NCBI RefSeq assembly: GCF_004331735.1
Contig: NZ_SJSO01000007.1
Coordinates: 310,001-374,000 of the forward strand
DNA from: Pedobacter psychrodurus
GTDB lineage: Bacteria; Bacteroidota; Bacteroidia; Sphingobacteriales; Sphingobacteriaceae
DNA length: 64,000 nucleotides
Direction: 5' to 3'
This document shows positions 8,390 through 16,060 of the stretch, one piece after another. The notes under the pieces are model-generated. The model saw only the letters and a list, made by a program, of their open reading frames with translations, was not told the origin of the DNA and ran no database searches. Positions within the stretch are counted from its first letter, which is position 1, and the number at the start of each line of letters is the position of its first letter. A program made the translations under genes and the position numbers.

Positions 8390-8761
8390 TTAAACCGCTT
8401 TCGGTGGATGAAAAATAAAGATAGAAAGGTCTCTAACCGGTTTTTCGATGTAAAGATTTTCTGAAGTAATAATGAAATAGGGAAGATGATGGTTTACGGC
8501 TACAATCTGAAATCTAGGTTCAGCCTCTGCAATTCTTTTAAGATTTTCTTGAGCCTGTTTGTTTTTCCCATCAAGGTCTTTCAGTTTTTTGGCTAAGAAA
8601 CACTGTCCATCACAATGTAATTCTGGGTGTTCTTTATTAATACAGAATACACTTGTGATGTATTCTTTGTTCATTTTATAACCAGAATATATGACTAATT
8701 GCATGGCACCGTTAGAAACGGTACATGTGATGATAAGATATATTAAGAATTTTTTGAACAT
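8390..8761 (-). CDS. Small membrane-anchored protein with Cys-x9-Cys-x3-Cys cluster
   Basis: A 123-aa protein with one N-terminal hydrophobic segment followed by VFCINKEHPELHCDGQCFLAKK, where three cysteines with two histidines nearby could form a metal or disulfide site. The C-terminus ends FHPPKAV. I start it at MFKKFLIYL (8761); an upstream in-frame ATG at 8803 adds 14 residues that weaken the signal-like N-terminus. It precedes the MbnP-like gene on the same strand, 162 bp away across a palindromic repeat. The function is unknown; a link to the metal cluster is inferred from position only. Confidence 0.8.
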   Translation of the reverse strand: MFKKFLIYLIITCTVSNGAMQLVIYSGYKMNKEYITSVFCINKEHPELHCDGQCFLAKKLKDLDGKNKQAQENLKRIAEAEPRFQIVAVNHHLPYFIITSENLYIEKPVRDLSIFIFHPPKAV

Positions 8762-8849
8762 GGTATTGCGCTGCAAAAGTATTAAAGAAATTGGTTGCAG
8801 CAAAGAAAAAATAAGAAAGTCGCAGATTTCTTATTTCTAAGGATCAGTT

Positions 8850-9224
8850 TTAAACTTTGTATAGTTTGAAATTTTCCAGAAATTTAAAATCCTTAAGATT
8901 TAATGTGTAAAGTTCTAGATCATGAAATATTGATGTAGATGCAATTAAAGCATCGGGCAGATTAAGATTATGTGATAAAGAAAACTGTTCAACCAGCTTT
9001 ACTGCTTGGGTAGATATTGGTGAAGAAATTGGCAGAACAATTAACTTTTCTATATCTTTTCTGATCAGATTTAATTCTCTTTTATTTCTCGCTCCATAAA
9101 GTAATTCTGCACAAGTAACATCAGAAATAGCAACATTATCCTGACCAATTTTTTCAAAGATCTCAATGATTAAATCATTGCCCTTATAAATTTCGATAAA
9201 GATGTTTGTATCACATAAAACCAT
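8850..9224 (-). CDS. PIN-domain ribonuclease toxin (VapC-like)
   Basis: A 124-aa PIN-domain protein, probably the toxin of a type II toxin-antitoxin pair that cleaves RNA with divalent metal. The acidic PIN residues are visible: Asp in LCDTNIFIE, Glu in TCAELLYGA, and Asp in NLPDALIAS, with a final acidic position in TLNLKDFKFL. The start at 9224 overlaps the antitoxin stop as TAATG; an alternative ATG 12 bp upstream is possible. One-base coupling to the antitoxin is typical of these modules. The target RNA is unknown. Confidence 0.92.
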   Translation of the reverse strand: MVLCDTNIFIEIYKGNDLIIEIFEKIGQDNVAISDVTCAELLYGARNKRELNLIRKDIEKLIVLPISSPISTQAVKLVEQFSLSHNLNLPDALIASTSIFHDLELYTLNLKDFKFLENFKLYKV

Positions 9225-9433
9225 TACCTGTTCCAAGCTTTATCTCTAAGTTCTGCTGAGTTAACGCTGTAGTCACTCCAAATGCCTTTAGATAAAGAAA
9301 ATTTGGTCGTTTTTGTTGATTTCTTTGAAGATGTGGTTCTTAGTTCAGCATCAATATCCCATGATTTTAGAAAAGCTAACAAGGCATCAATTTTATTTTG
9401 TTCTACATTATCTTTTAAAATTATCTCTGTCAT
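9224..9433 (-). CDS. Putative antitoxin of the PIN-domain module
   Basis: A 69-aa protein encoded directly upstream of the PIN toxin and overlapping it by one base. The N-terminus (MTEIILKDNVEQNKIDALLAFLKSW) looks like a strand plus helix. The basic central part (SSKKSTKTTKF) and the C-terminal GIWSDYSVN-type tail suit a short antitoxin whose tail inserts into the toxin. A longer in-frame reading from 9532 exists, but its extra residues are low-quality and the ATG at 9433 is preferred. Assignment rests on position and size. Confidence 0.82.
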   Translation of the reverse strand: MTEIILKDNVEQNKIDALLAFLKSWDIDAELRTTSSKKSTKTTKFSLSKGIWSDYSVNSAELRDKAWNR

Positions 9434-9660
9434 AGGTCTATTCTTTAGTGTGTGTAAATATACGCAATCTATTTTTATTGATGGATTTTGCATCTGATGT
9501 TTTGTTTTTTGCCACAGAATCACGGAAGGCATGAAAAATTTTCTTTATGTTTCTTCCTCCGTGTTAATTTGTGTTTCTGTGTCTAAAGATTTCTATGATT
9601 CACTACGCTTAGTCGAAGCAACGGCCATCCTTTGAGATTGTTTGCAATCCACTCATAAAC

Positions 9661-9694
9661 AAAAAAACACAGATGAAAATCATTCATCTGTGTT
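9661..9694 (-). terminator. Intrinsic terminator after phosphoglucomutase
   Basis: A 12-bp perfect stem, AACACAGATGAA (9666-9677) with TTCATCTGTGTT (9683-9694), has a 5-nt loop. On the minus strand it is followed by seven T residues. It lies 29 bp after the pgm stop, as expected for that gene. Confidence 0.85.
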
Positions 9695-9722
9695 AATCTT
9701 TTTTATCACATAACGGATAAAA

Positions 9723-11459
9723 TTACGCCTGCAAATCAGTCATTACTGCTTTGATTTTTTCGCCAAGTTGTGCGTTAACTGATTCAAAATCAGCTCTATC
9801 AGCTAAAGGTGCATTCACACTGCAATAGAATTTAATTTTTGGCTCTGTTCCACTCGGACGTGCTGAAACGATGCTACCATCCTCAGTAATAAACTGTAAA
9901 ACATCCGAAGTTGGATAATCCAATTTGGTTACTTTTCCGGTGGCCAAATCTGTTTCCTGACTTAATTCATAATCTTTAAGTACCGAAACTTTAGAACCAC
10001 CTAATGTAGCAGGAGGGTTTTCTCTGAATTTAACCATCATGGCTTTAATTTCTTCGGCACCTGATTTACCTTTTTTGGTCAGCGAGACAAGATCTTCCTT
10101 GTAAAGACCGTACTCTACATACATGTCTAACAATGCATTGTATAAACTTGCACCCTTATCTTTATAATAAGCGGTCATTTCTGAGATAAAAGCGGCAGAA
10201 ACCACAGCATCTTTATCGCGTACTAAATCGCCGATCAAGTAACCATAACTTTCCTCACCACCGCCAATAAAATATTTTTTGCCTTCTAACTCCGTCATTA
10301 ACTGACCGATGTATTTAAATCCGGTTAAGGTGTTGTAATAAGTAACATCCTTTTTCTTTGCGATTTCTTCGATCAAATTAGAAGTTACGATTGTTTTCAC
10401 AATAAACTGATTACCATCTAATTTTCCGTTAGCTTCCCAGGCTGATAAAAGATAGTTAATCAATAAACATCCAGTCTGGTTGCCGTTAAGCAATACCCAT
10501 TCACCGTTATTATCTTTTACTGCAATACCTACACGGTCAGCATCAGGATCTGTAGCCAAAACTAGATCAGCGTCAATTTCCTTTGCTTTGTTCATTGCCA
10601 AAGTCAGTGCATCTTTTTCCTCTGGATTAGGATATACTACCGTTGGGAAATTCCCGTCTGGTGTACTTTGCTCTTCAACTAAAGTTACGTTGGTAAAACC
10701 AAATTGCGCTAAGGCTTTAGGAACCAAAGTAATCCCTGTTCCGTGGATAGGTGAGTATACAATTTTAAGATCGTGCTGTCTTTTAATCGCTTCTGGTGAG
10801 ATTGAAAGTGCTGTAATACCATCTAAATAAAGTTTATCTACATCTTCACCGATCAATTCGATGTTTGCATCTACACGGTCAAATTTAACTTCGTCGATAC
10901 TTTTGATCTTGTTTACTTCATCAATCACCAATTTATCATCAGGAGAAGTGAACTGGCCACCATCAGCACCATAAGCTTTATAACCATTATATTCTTTAGG
11001 GTTATGAGACGCGGTAAGCATCACACCGCTCTTGCAACCAAAATGGCGCACAGCGAAAGAAAGTTCTGGTGTTGGTCTTAATGCAGAGAAGAAATAAACA
11101 TGGATTCCATTCGCTGAGAAAACATCAGCTGTAATTTTAGCGAAATAATCAGAGTTGTTACGGCTATCGTGTGCAATGGCAACTTTAATTTTTTCGTTAG
11201 GGTATTTGTTGTTTAAATAATTGGCTAATCCCTGTGTAGCTGTTCCAATGGTATATTTATTAATCCGGTTAGAACCTGCACCCATAATACCACGTAAACC
11301 ACCAGTTCCAAATTCTAAACTTCTATAAAATGCATCCGTTAATTCGGTAGTTGCATCTTTATCTACAAGGGCCTGAATTTCTGCCTTAGTATTTTCATCG
11401 TAATTTCCACTTAACCATTGATTGATTGTGGCTTGTGTTGATTGGTCAATTGCCTGCAT
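9723..11459 (-). CDS. Phospho-sugar mutase (phosphoglucomutase/phosphomannomutase)
   Basis: Cytoplasmic alpha-D-phosphohexomutase interconverting hexose 1- and 6-phosphates for glycogen, galactose and cell-wall precursors. The 578-aa protein shows the phosphoserine loop TASHNPKEYNGYK near residue 150, the metal loop DPDADRVGIA near 305, the sugar-binding GGEESYGYL near 400 and the phosphate-binding SARPSGTEPKIKFY near 530. This is the PGM/PMM type of Firmicutes and Bacteroidetes (pgcA-like). It is monocistronic, with a strong terminator downstream and a 270-bp divergent gap before lysC. Substrate preference between glucose and mannose phosphates cannot be read from sequence. Confidence 0.95.
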   Translation of the reverse strand: MQAIDQSTQATINQWLSGNYDENTKAEIQALVDKDATTELTDAFYRSLEFGTGGLRGIMGAGSNRINKYTIGTATQGLANYLNNKYPNEKIKVAIAHDSRNNSDYFAKITADVFSANGIHVYFFSALRPTPELSFAVRHFGCKSGVMLTASHNPKEYNGYKAYGADGGQFTSPDDKLVIDEVNKIKSIDEVKFDRVDANIELIGEDVDKLYLDGITALSISPEAIKRQHDLKIVYSPIHGTGITLVPKALAQFGFTNVTLVEEQSTPDGNFPTVVYPNPEEKDALTLAMNKAKEIDADLVLATDPDADRVGIAVKDNNGEWVLLNGNQTGCLLINYLLSAWEANGKLDGNQFIVKTIVTSNLIEEIAKKKDVTYYNTLTGFKYIGQLMTELEGKKYFIGGGEESYGYLIGDLVRDKDAVVSAAFISEMTAYYKDKGASLYNALLDMYVEYGLYKEDLVSLTKKGKSGAEEIKAMMVKFRENPPATLGGSKVSVLKDYELSQETDLATGKVTKLDYPTSDVLQFITEDGSIVSARPSGTEPKIKFYCSVNAPLADRADFESVNAQLGEKIKAVMTDLQA

Positions 11460-11689
11460 TGAGCTGTTTTTTAAATTTAATATCTGGTGTTGAACAAATT
11501 TTATTGAATGATGTTTGGTTGAAATGCATTTATTTCAACTCATCCAAATTTTATTTTGTTGAGGGTGTTGCTTTTAAGCTGCTTTTGTTTAATTTCACGC
11601 CCCGATACAATAATAAAGAAAATTACATATTCCAGTATTAAAATGAAACCATCATAATTTTTCTATAGCCAAAAGTAAATAAATAAATT

Positions 11690-11728
11690 ATGATAGCTTC
11701 ATTACCGTTAAAAACAATAAGCAAGTAA
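11690..11728 (+). CDS. Possible 12-residue leader ORF before lysC
   Basis: ATG-started ORF coding MIASLPLKTISK whose TAA is followed immediately by the lysC ATG. A similar leader (M-V-A-S-S-P-L-K...) precedes aroQ at 39282-39338. The shared coding pattern M-[IV]-A-S-x-P-L-K and the shared nucleotide core TAGCTTCAT suggest a conserved leader peptide or a conserved untranslated motif. Function is not known; a regulatory role is inference. Confidence 0.4.
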   Translation: MIASLPLKTISK

Positions 11729-13042
11729 ATGAAAATATTAAAATTTGGGGGTACCTCCGTAGGTAGCCCTGAGCGCATGACGAAATTGTTGGATATTGTT
11801 AATCCAAACGAAGAGCAGATCGTAGTTCTATCAGCCGTGTCTGGTACTACAAATAGTTTAGTAGAAATTGCAAATTATTTTTTAGCTGGAGATAAGAAGA
11901 AGGGAAGCGAGTGTGTCGAAAATCTATATCAAAAATATAAAACTTTTGTTGTTGAGTTATTGCCTGCAGCCGAATTTCAAGAGCAAGGAAATGAAGTAAT
12001 AGATTATCACTTCGGTTTCTTGGCCGGATTGGCAAATGATATTTTTACTTCAATCGAAGAAAAAGTGGTGTTGGCTCAGGGTGAGTTGTTATCTACAACA
12101 CTATATCATATCTATTTAAAATCAATTGGTGTACCATCGGTATTACTGCCTGCTTTAGATTTTATGAAAACTGATGAAGATAACGAACCAGATATTCCTT
12201 TTACCACAAAGCACTTAATACCTTTGTTGGAGCAACATAAAGACAATAAACTATTTATTACGCAAGGATACATTTGCCGCAATAGTTTTGGCGAAGTAGA
12301 TAACCTGCGCCGTGGCGGAAGCGATTATACTGCATCTTTATTGGGTGCAGCAATTCTTGCCGAAGAAGTTCAAATCTGGACGGATATCGATGGTATGCAT
12401 AACAACGATCCTCGTGTTGTTAAAGGTACCAAGCCAATTGCTCAATTATCTTTCGATGAAGCAGCTGAGTTAGCTTATTTTGGTGCGAAGATTTTACACC
12501 CTCAATCTGTTTTTCCTGCACAGAAATATAAAATTCCGGTTCGTTTGTTAAATACGATGGAACCTTCTGCAGCTGGGACTTTGATTACGCACGATAGTGA
12601 AAAAGGTAAGATTAAGTCAATAGCGGCTAAAGATGGTATTACGGCAATCCGTATCCAATCGAGCCGCATGTTGTTGGCATACGGTTTCTTACGTAGGGTT
12701 TTTGAGGTTTTTGAACGTTACAAAACACCGATCGATATGATAACCACATCTGAGGTTGCCGTATCGTTAACCATCGATGAAACAGCTCATTTGCCGCAGA
12801 TTATCGAAGAGCTGGAGAGTTTCGGAACTGTTGAAGTTGATACCGATCACAGTATTGTTTGTGTAGTTGGCGATTTCGGTTCGGAGAAACATGGTTTTGC
12901 AAGCAGGGTTTTAGAAGGCTTAAAGCATATTCCGATCCGTATGATTTCTTATGGTGGAAGTAATTATAACGTATCGCTTTTGATATTAAGCGAATATAAA
13001 ACCGAAGCTTTAAGAAGTCTGCACAATAGATTATTCGAATAA
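11729..13042 (+). CDS. lysC: Aspartate kinase
   Basis: Phosphorylates L-aspartate to open the pathway to lysine, diaminopimelate, threonine and methionine. The 437-aa monofunctional enzyme has the KFGGTSVG motif at 4-11, the substrate/ATP segment NLRRGGSDYTASLLGA near 195, and C-terminal ACT regulatory repeats (from about 310) that usually bind lysine or threonine for feedback control. The gene starts directly at the end of a 12-residue leader ORF, so translation may be coupled. lysA follows in the same direction after two small opposite-strand genes, consistent with a lysine/diaminopimelate locus. The stop overlaps the 3' end of a small convergent gene by 12 bp. Confidence 0.95.
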   Translation: MKILKFGGTSVGSPERMTKLLDIVNPNEEQIVVLSAVSGTTNSLVEIANYFLAGDKKKGSECVENLYQKYKTFVVELLPAAEFQEQGNEVIDYHFGFLAGLANDIFTSIEEKVVLAQGELLSTTLYHIYLKSIGVPSVLLPALDFMKTDEDNEPDIPFTTKHLIPLLEQHKDNKLFITQGYICRNSFGEVDNLRRGGSDYTASLLGAAILAEEVQIWTDIDGMHNNDPRVVKGTKPIAQLSFDEAAELAYFGAKILHPQSVFPAQKYKIPVRLLNTMEPSAAGTLITHDSEKGKIKSIAAKDGITAIRIQSSRMLLAYGFLRRVFEVFERYKTPIDMITTSEVAVSLTIDETAHLPQIIEELESFGTVEVDTDHSIVCVVGDFGSEKHGFASRVLEGLKHIPIRMISYGGSNYNVSLLILSEYKTEALRSLHNRLFE

Positions 13043-13195
13043 GAGGAAAAAGGCGCCGATGATTACCAGCAATCCGATCAGGAAGTGAAAAGCCAGAAAG
13101 CTTGATGGTAATAATCCGTTTTTGTATTTTTTGTAGGAGTTATACAATCCTGCAGAAAGAATAAGAACAATAAATATGGCGGCTGCTATCTTCAT
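13031..13195 (-). CDS. 54-aa membrane protein
   Basis: A tiny protein, MKIAAAIFIVLILSAG... to ...IIGAFFLLFE, with two hydrophobic segments (about residues 3-18 and 38-52) around a basic middle (YKKYKNG). Its start overlaps the stop of the gene upstream as ATGA (13192-13195), so the two small genes form a coupled pair. Its end overlaps the lysC stop on the other strand by 12 bp. No function recognised. Confidence 0.6.
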   Translation of the reverse strand: MKIAAAIFIVLILSAGLYNSYKKYKNGLLPSSFLAFHFLIGLLVIIGAFFLLFE

Positions 13196-13362
13196 TTTTT
13201 GATAAATAATAGGAACAGTACAATAAGAAGTAACACGATAAAAAACCGGATTTTTCCATTGTATTGTTTCTGGGTAATTCTTCCATGCTTTAAATCCAGG
13301 TAGTTACCCAAATAAATTAGCCCAAAGAATAAAATTATAATTATAATAAGGAATTTGAACAT
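13192..13362 (-). CDS. 56-aa membrane protein
   Basis: A small protein with two hydrophobic stretches: MFKFLIIIIILFFGLIYLG at the N-terminus and FFIVLLLIVLFLLFI at the C-terminus, joined by a basic linker (LDLKHGRITQKQYNGKIR). Both would span the inner membrane. I use the ATG at 13362; a TTG start at 13395 would add 11 residues. With the 13362 start, its start codon and the lysA ATG share the palindrome CATG on opposite strands. Function unknown. Confidence 0.65.
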   Translation of the reverse strand: MFKFLIIIIILFFGLIYLGNYLDLKHGRITQKQYNGKIRFFIVLLLIVLFLLFIKK

Positions 13363-14527
13363 GTTCGCCGATAAAGATATATCAAAGTTTAACAATATTG
13401 AAACGCCTTTTTACTACTATGATACCGATCTGTTACAAAAAACCTTGCACACTTGTGCAGATGCAGCAGCTCCATATCAATTTCATATTCATTATGCACT
13501 AAAAGCGAATTTCAATAGTGTGCTGTTAAAGCAGATCAAAGAGATTGGTTTCGGTGCAGATTGTGTGAGTGCCGGTGAGGTAAGAAGAGCAGTTGAAGTT
13601 GGCTTTGAAAATAAAAAAATAGTATTTGCCGGAGTTGGTAAATCTGATAAAGAGATAAATGAGGCTTTAGACCTGGATATTTTCTGCTTTAATGTAGAAT
13701 CTATTCAGGAATTAGAAGTTTTAAATGAGCTTGCCGGTAAAAAGGGCAAAACGGCTAAGGTGGCTATCCGTATCAATCCTAATGTTGATGCACATACACA
13801 CCACAACATTACCACTGGTTTAGACGAAAATAAATTCGGGATCAATTCATGGGATTTGCCTGAATGTGCCGAAACATTAAAAGCTTCGCCAAACCTTAAA
13901 TTTATTGGTATTCACTTCCATATCGGTTCGCAGATTACCAATTTGGATGTATATAAAAACCTATGCGTTCGCGTAAACGAATTTGCAGCCTGGTTTGAAG
14001 ATAAAGGTTTTAACCTTCAGGTATTAAACGTTGGTGGTGGTTTAGGTATCGATTATCATAATCCTGATCATCAGATTCCAGATTTCAAATCTTACTTTAA
14101 AATTTTCAATGAGTTCCTAACGGTTAAACCTGGGCAGGAAGTGCATTTTGAATTGGGAAGAGCTTTGGTCGGCCAATCAGCATCGTTAATTACCAGAGTA
14201 CTGTACATTAAAAACGGAAAGAAGAAAAATTTCGTGGTTTTAGATGCAGGGATGACGGAATTGATGCGTCCGGCATTGTACCAGGCCTATCATAAAATCG
14301 AGAATTTATCTCAAATCTCAAATCTCAAATCTCAAATCTCAGTTAAATACGACATTGTAGGGCCGATTTGCGAAAGTACAGATTGTTTTGGCAAAGAAGT
14401 AGAGCAACCAGAATCTTTCAGAGGTGATATTTTTGCTATCCGTAGTGCAGGTGCCTATGGCGAGGTAATGGCATCAAAATATAATTTGAGAGACGCGATA
14501 AGATCCGTTTATAGTTACGAGATATAG
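13361..14527 (+). CDS. lysA: Diaminopimelate decarboxylase
   Basis: PLP-dependent enzyme that makes L-lysine from meso-diaminopimelate, the last lysine step. The 388-aa protein has the PLP lysine at residue 48 (HYALKAN), the HIGSQI segment near 187, GGGLGIDY near 220, ELGRALVG near 265 and the dimer-interface GPICESTD near 334. Starting at ATG 13361 is better than the TTG 6 bp upstream. Between MTELMRPALYQAYHK and YDIVGPICES lies an unusual insert (QISNLKSQIS) encoded by a 7-bp tandem repeat. The reading frame is intact. Confidence 0.95.
   Translation: MFADKDISKFNNIETPFYYYDTDLLQKTLHTCADAAAPYQFHIHYALKANFNSVLLKQIKEIGFGADCVSAGEVRRAVEVGFENKKIVFAGVGKSDKEINEALDLDIFCFNVESIQELEVLNELAGKKGKTAKVAIRINPNVDAHTHHNITTGLDENKFGINSWDLPECAETLKASPNLKFIGIHFHIGSQITNLDVYKNLCVRVNEFAAWFEDKGFNLQVLNVGGGLGIDYHNPDHQIPDFKSYFKIFNEFLTVKPGQEVHFELGRALVGQSASLITRVLYIKNGKKKNFVVLDAGMTELMRPALYQAYHKIENLSQISNLKSQISVKYDIVGPICESTDCFGKEVEQPESFRGDIFAIRSAGAYGEVMASKYNLRDAIRSVYSYEI
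14309..14341 (+). repeat. In-frame TCTCAAA heptamer repeat inside lysA
   Basis: Four exact copies of TCTCAAA followed by TCTCA, 33 bp in all, encode the SQISNLKSQIS loop of LysA. Because 7 is not a multiple of 3, gain or loss of one unit would shift the frame. Three units added or lost would keep it. Confidence 0.9.
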
Positions 14528-14545
14528 ATGATCTATTTGTGATTT

Positions 14546-14585
14546 TGAGCCTGTCGAAATGCTTCAAAGTTCTTCGATAGGCTCA
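14546..14585. repeat. Hairpin between convergent lysA and small membrane gene
   Basis: TGAGCCTGTCGAA (14546-14558) pairs with TTCGATAGGCTCA (14573-14585) with one G-T wobble and a 14-nt loop. No T-run follows, so it is not a clear terminator. It is followed by AGAATGACAA, resembling the end of the other intergenic palindromes. Confidence 0.65.
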
Positions 14586-14598
14586 GAATGACAATCCG

Positions 14599-14811
14599 TT
14601 ATTTCTTCTTCGAAGTCACCAATACAATTACACCAGCTACTAAAATAATACCTCCAACATATGGCGGCCAATTAACAGATTTTTCTCTGTCGGCAGATAT
14701 TTGAATGGGGCCTGCATCAACGAGTTTTTCTTTTTTAGTATAAGTAAAGCCTGTCCAGATGAGCATGGCAATACCCACAACGATTAATATAAGTCCTATA
14801 GTTCTGTTCAT
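14599..14811 (-). CDS. Small two-helix membrane protein
   Basis: A 70-aa protein with a hydrophobic segment at about 4-22 and another at about 48-66 (YVGGIILVAGVIVLVTS), a short soluble loop between them and a basic tail (KKK). It resembles small inner-membrane proteins common in Bacteroidetes with no known role. It stands alone on the minus strand, convergent with lysA. Confidence 0.8.
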   Translation of the reverse strand: MNRTIGLILIVVGIAMLIWTGFTYTKKEKLVDAGPIQISADREKSVNWPPYVGGIILVAGVIVLVTSKKK

Positions 14812-14853
14812 GATATTTAATTTATATCAGAACAGCAGCACGTCAATTATGTT

Positions 14854-15666
14854 TTATTGAAATGAATAACCAAAACTTATTTTTTGTGCATAGTTAACAT
14901 TATCAGCCATCTCATAAGAAAGGGAAAACCGCTTTACGTACAGGAAATAGTTAAAAACCCAGCCAAGTGAATTTTTACCTCGGATATCAACGGCAGCTTT
15001 AGTACCAGATCTAAAACTTTTTATCAAATTAGGGGTACCACCAATAAAAAGCCTGAAAGCATGTTTGATATCATGCTCCTTCCTGGCTCTCCAGATTACC
15101 TCCGTGGATAGCCCAGTAGTCCAAAGTACCTTTTTATTCGTAACGGCGACATAATCAGGAATATGATTGCTGTAAACCTCTTGCCTGAACTTGGTGTAAT
15201 CGCCTCCCTCAAAGCTAACCGCATTTTCAAAATTAATATACCTAAAATCTGTATTCCCGTTAGCCGAGGTATGATGAAGACCTGTAGAAAGTCTAAATCC
15301 AACGCCACTGATAGATTTTTTAAAAGATGGAAGATAATTCTTTAGATCCTCTTCAGTGTTGTCGTTTTCTCCACCTGATGCTTTTCCTGCATAACCGAAG
15401 ATCCCATAAGATATGTTTGATTTTTCGAAAGTGTGAGAACGGCTTATGTTTGCCATTCCGAATTCGAAATTCGTACCGGCGGTTGGCGAAGTGGAACCAG
15501 CATAACTTGCTGATACATTTGTTAATGTCTTAATACTATCTGCACCCATCGCTTTTGGCAAATACCCCATATTATTTCCAAGTATGGCAGGGGTAAGGAA
15601 AGATGTACAGGATGTGAATGCGGTAAAGAAAAGTAAAGAAGAAAGAGCGATAATTTTAGTTTTCAT
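14854..15666 (-). CDS. Exported protein of unknown function
   Basis: A 270-aa protein beginning MKTKIIALSSLLFFTAFTSC, a signal peptide with a possible lipobox (Cys20). The rest is rich in Gly, Ser, Asn and aromatic residues in alternating strands and ends KISFGYSFQ, a pattern fitting an outer-membrane barrel. I start it at 15666; the in-frame ATG at 15690 lies inside the upstream gene and adds no signal-like residues. It is 13 bp downstream of the SRPBCC gene, same strand. No family recognised. Confidence 0.8.
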   Translation of the reverse strand: MKTKIIALSSLLFFTAFTSCTSFLTPAILGNNMGYLPKAMGADSIKTLTNVSASYAGSTSPTAGTNFEFGMANISRSHTFEKSNISYGIFGYAGKASGGENDNTEEDLKNYLPSFKKSISGVGFRLSTGLHHTSANGNTDFRYINFENAVSFEGGDYTKFRQEVYSNHIPDYVAVTNKKVLWTTGLSTEVIWRARKEHDIKHAFRLFIGGTPNLIKSFRSGTKAAVDIRGKNSLGWVFNYFLYVKRFSLSYEMADNVNYAQKISFGYSFQ

Positions 15667-15679
15667 TTTTATGTTTTGT

Positions 15680-16060
15680 TTATTCGTCAAAGAAATCTAC
15701 TAAACCTCCCAAAAAATATTCCTGGATTCCGTCTGTGAAATCTTTATAATCTTCATCAGGAATGTTGGTCTGTTTATATTCTAGTGAGGTTCCTTTTTTA
15801 TCTTCATGAAGTTTGATGGTTACAATTGAAGGTTCGTTTTCTTCTCCAAAATACCATTGCTGTACAATCAGCTTGCCGTAAACAAACTCAATGTTTTTGC
15901 CGGTAATGTCTCCATCCCAGAAAGAAAATTCAGTTCCTGGTACTTCTTCAAATTCAACATCAGCACCAGTCCATAATTTTATACTGGTTTCTTTGGTAAG
16001 GGCTAAATAAACTTCTTCGGGTGGGGCAGGGATGTAGGTGTATTTTTTAAAATCTTTCAT
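15680..16060 (-). CDS. SRPBCC/AHSA1-type START-like domain protein
   Basis: A 126-aa single-domain protein. The start YTYIPAPPEEVYLALT, the central ELWTGADV-like and FSFWDGDITGKNIEF segments, and a final long helix (YKDFTDGIQEYFLGGLVDFF) match the helix-grip fold of AHSA1-like proteins, which bind hydrophobic ligands. The ligand is unknown. Its start overlaps the end of the upstream DUF3857 gene by 14 bp, implying coupled translation. Confidence 0.88.
   Translation of the reverse strand: MKDFKKYTYIPAPPEEVYLALTKETSIKLWTGADVEFEEVPGTEFSFWDGDITGKNIEFVYGKLIVQQWYFGEENEPSIVTIKLHEDKKGTSLEYKQTNIPDEDYKDFTDGIQEYFLGGLVDFFDE

Noticed and set aside
11426-11641. Plus-strand ORF at the start of pgm
   Set aside because: It overlaps the pgm N-terminus in antisense and has low-quality composition; the gap before lysC is better explained by regulatory DNA.
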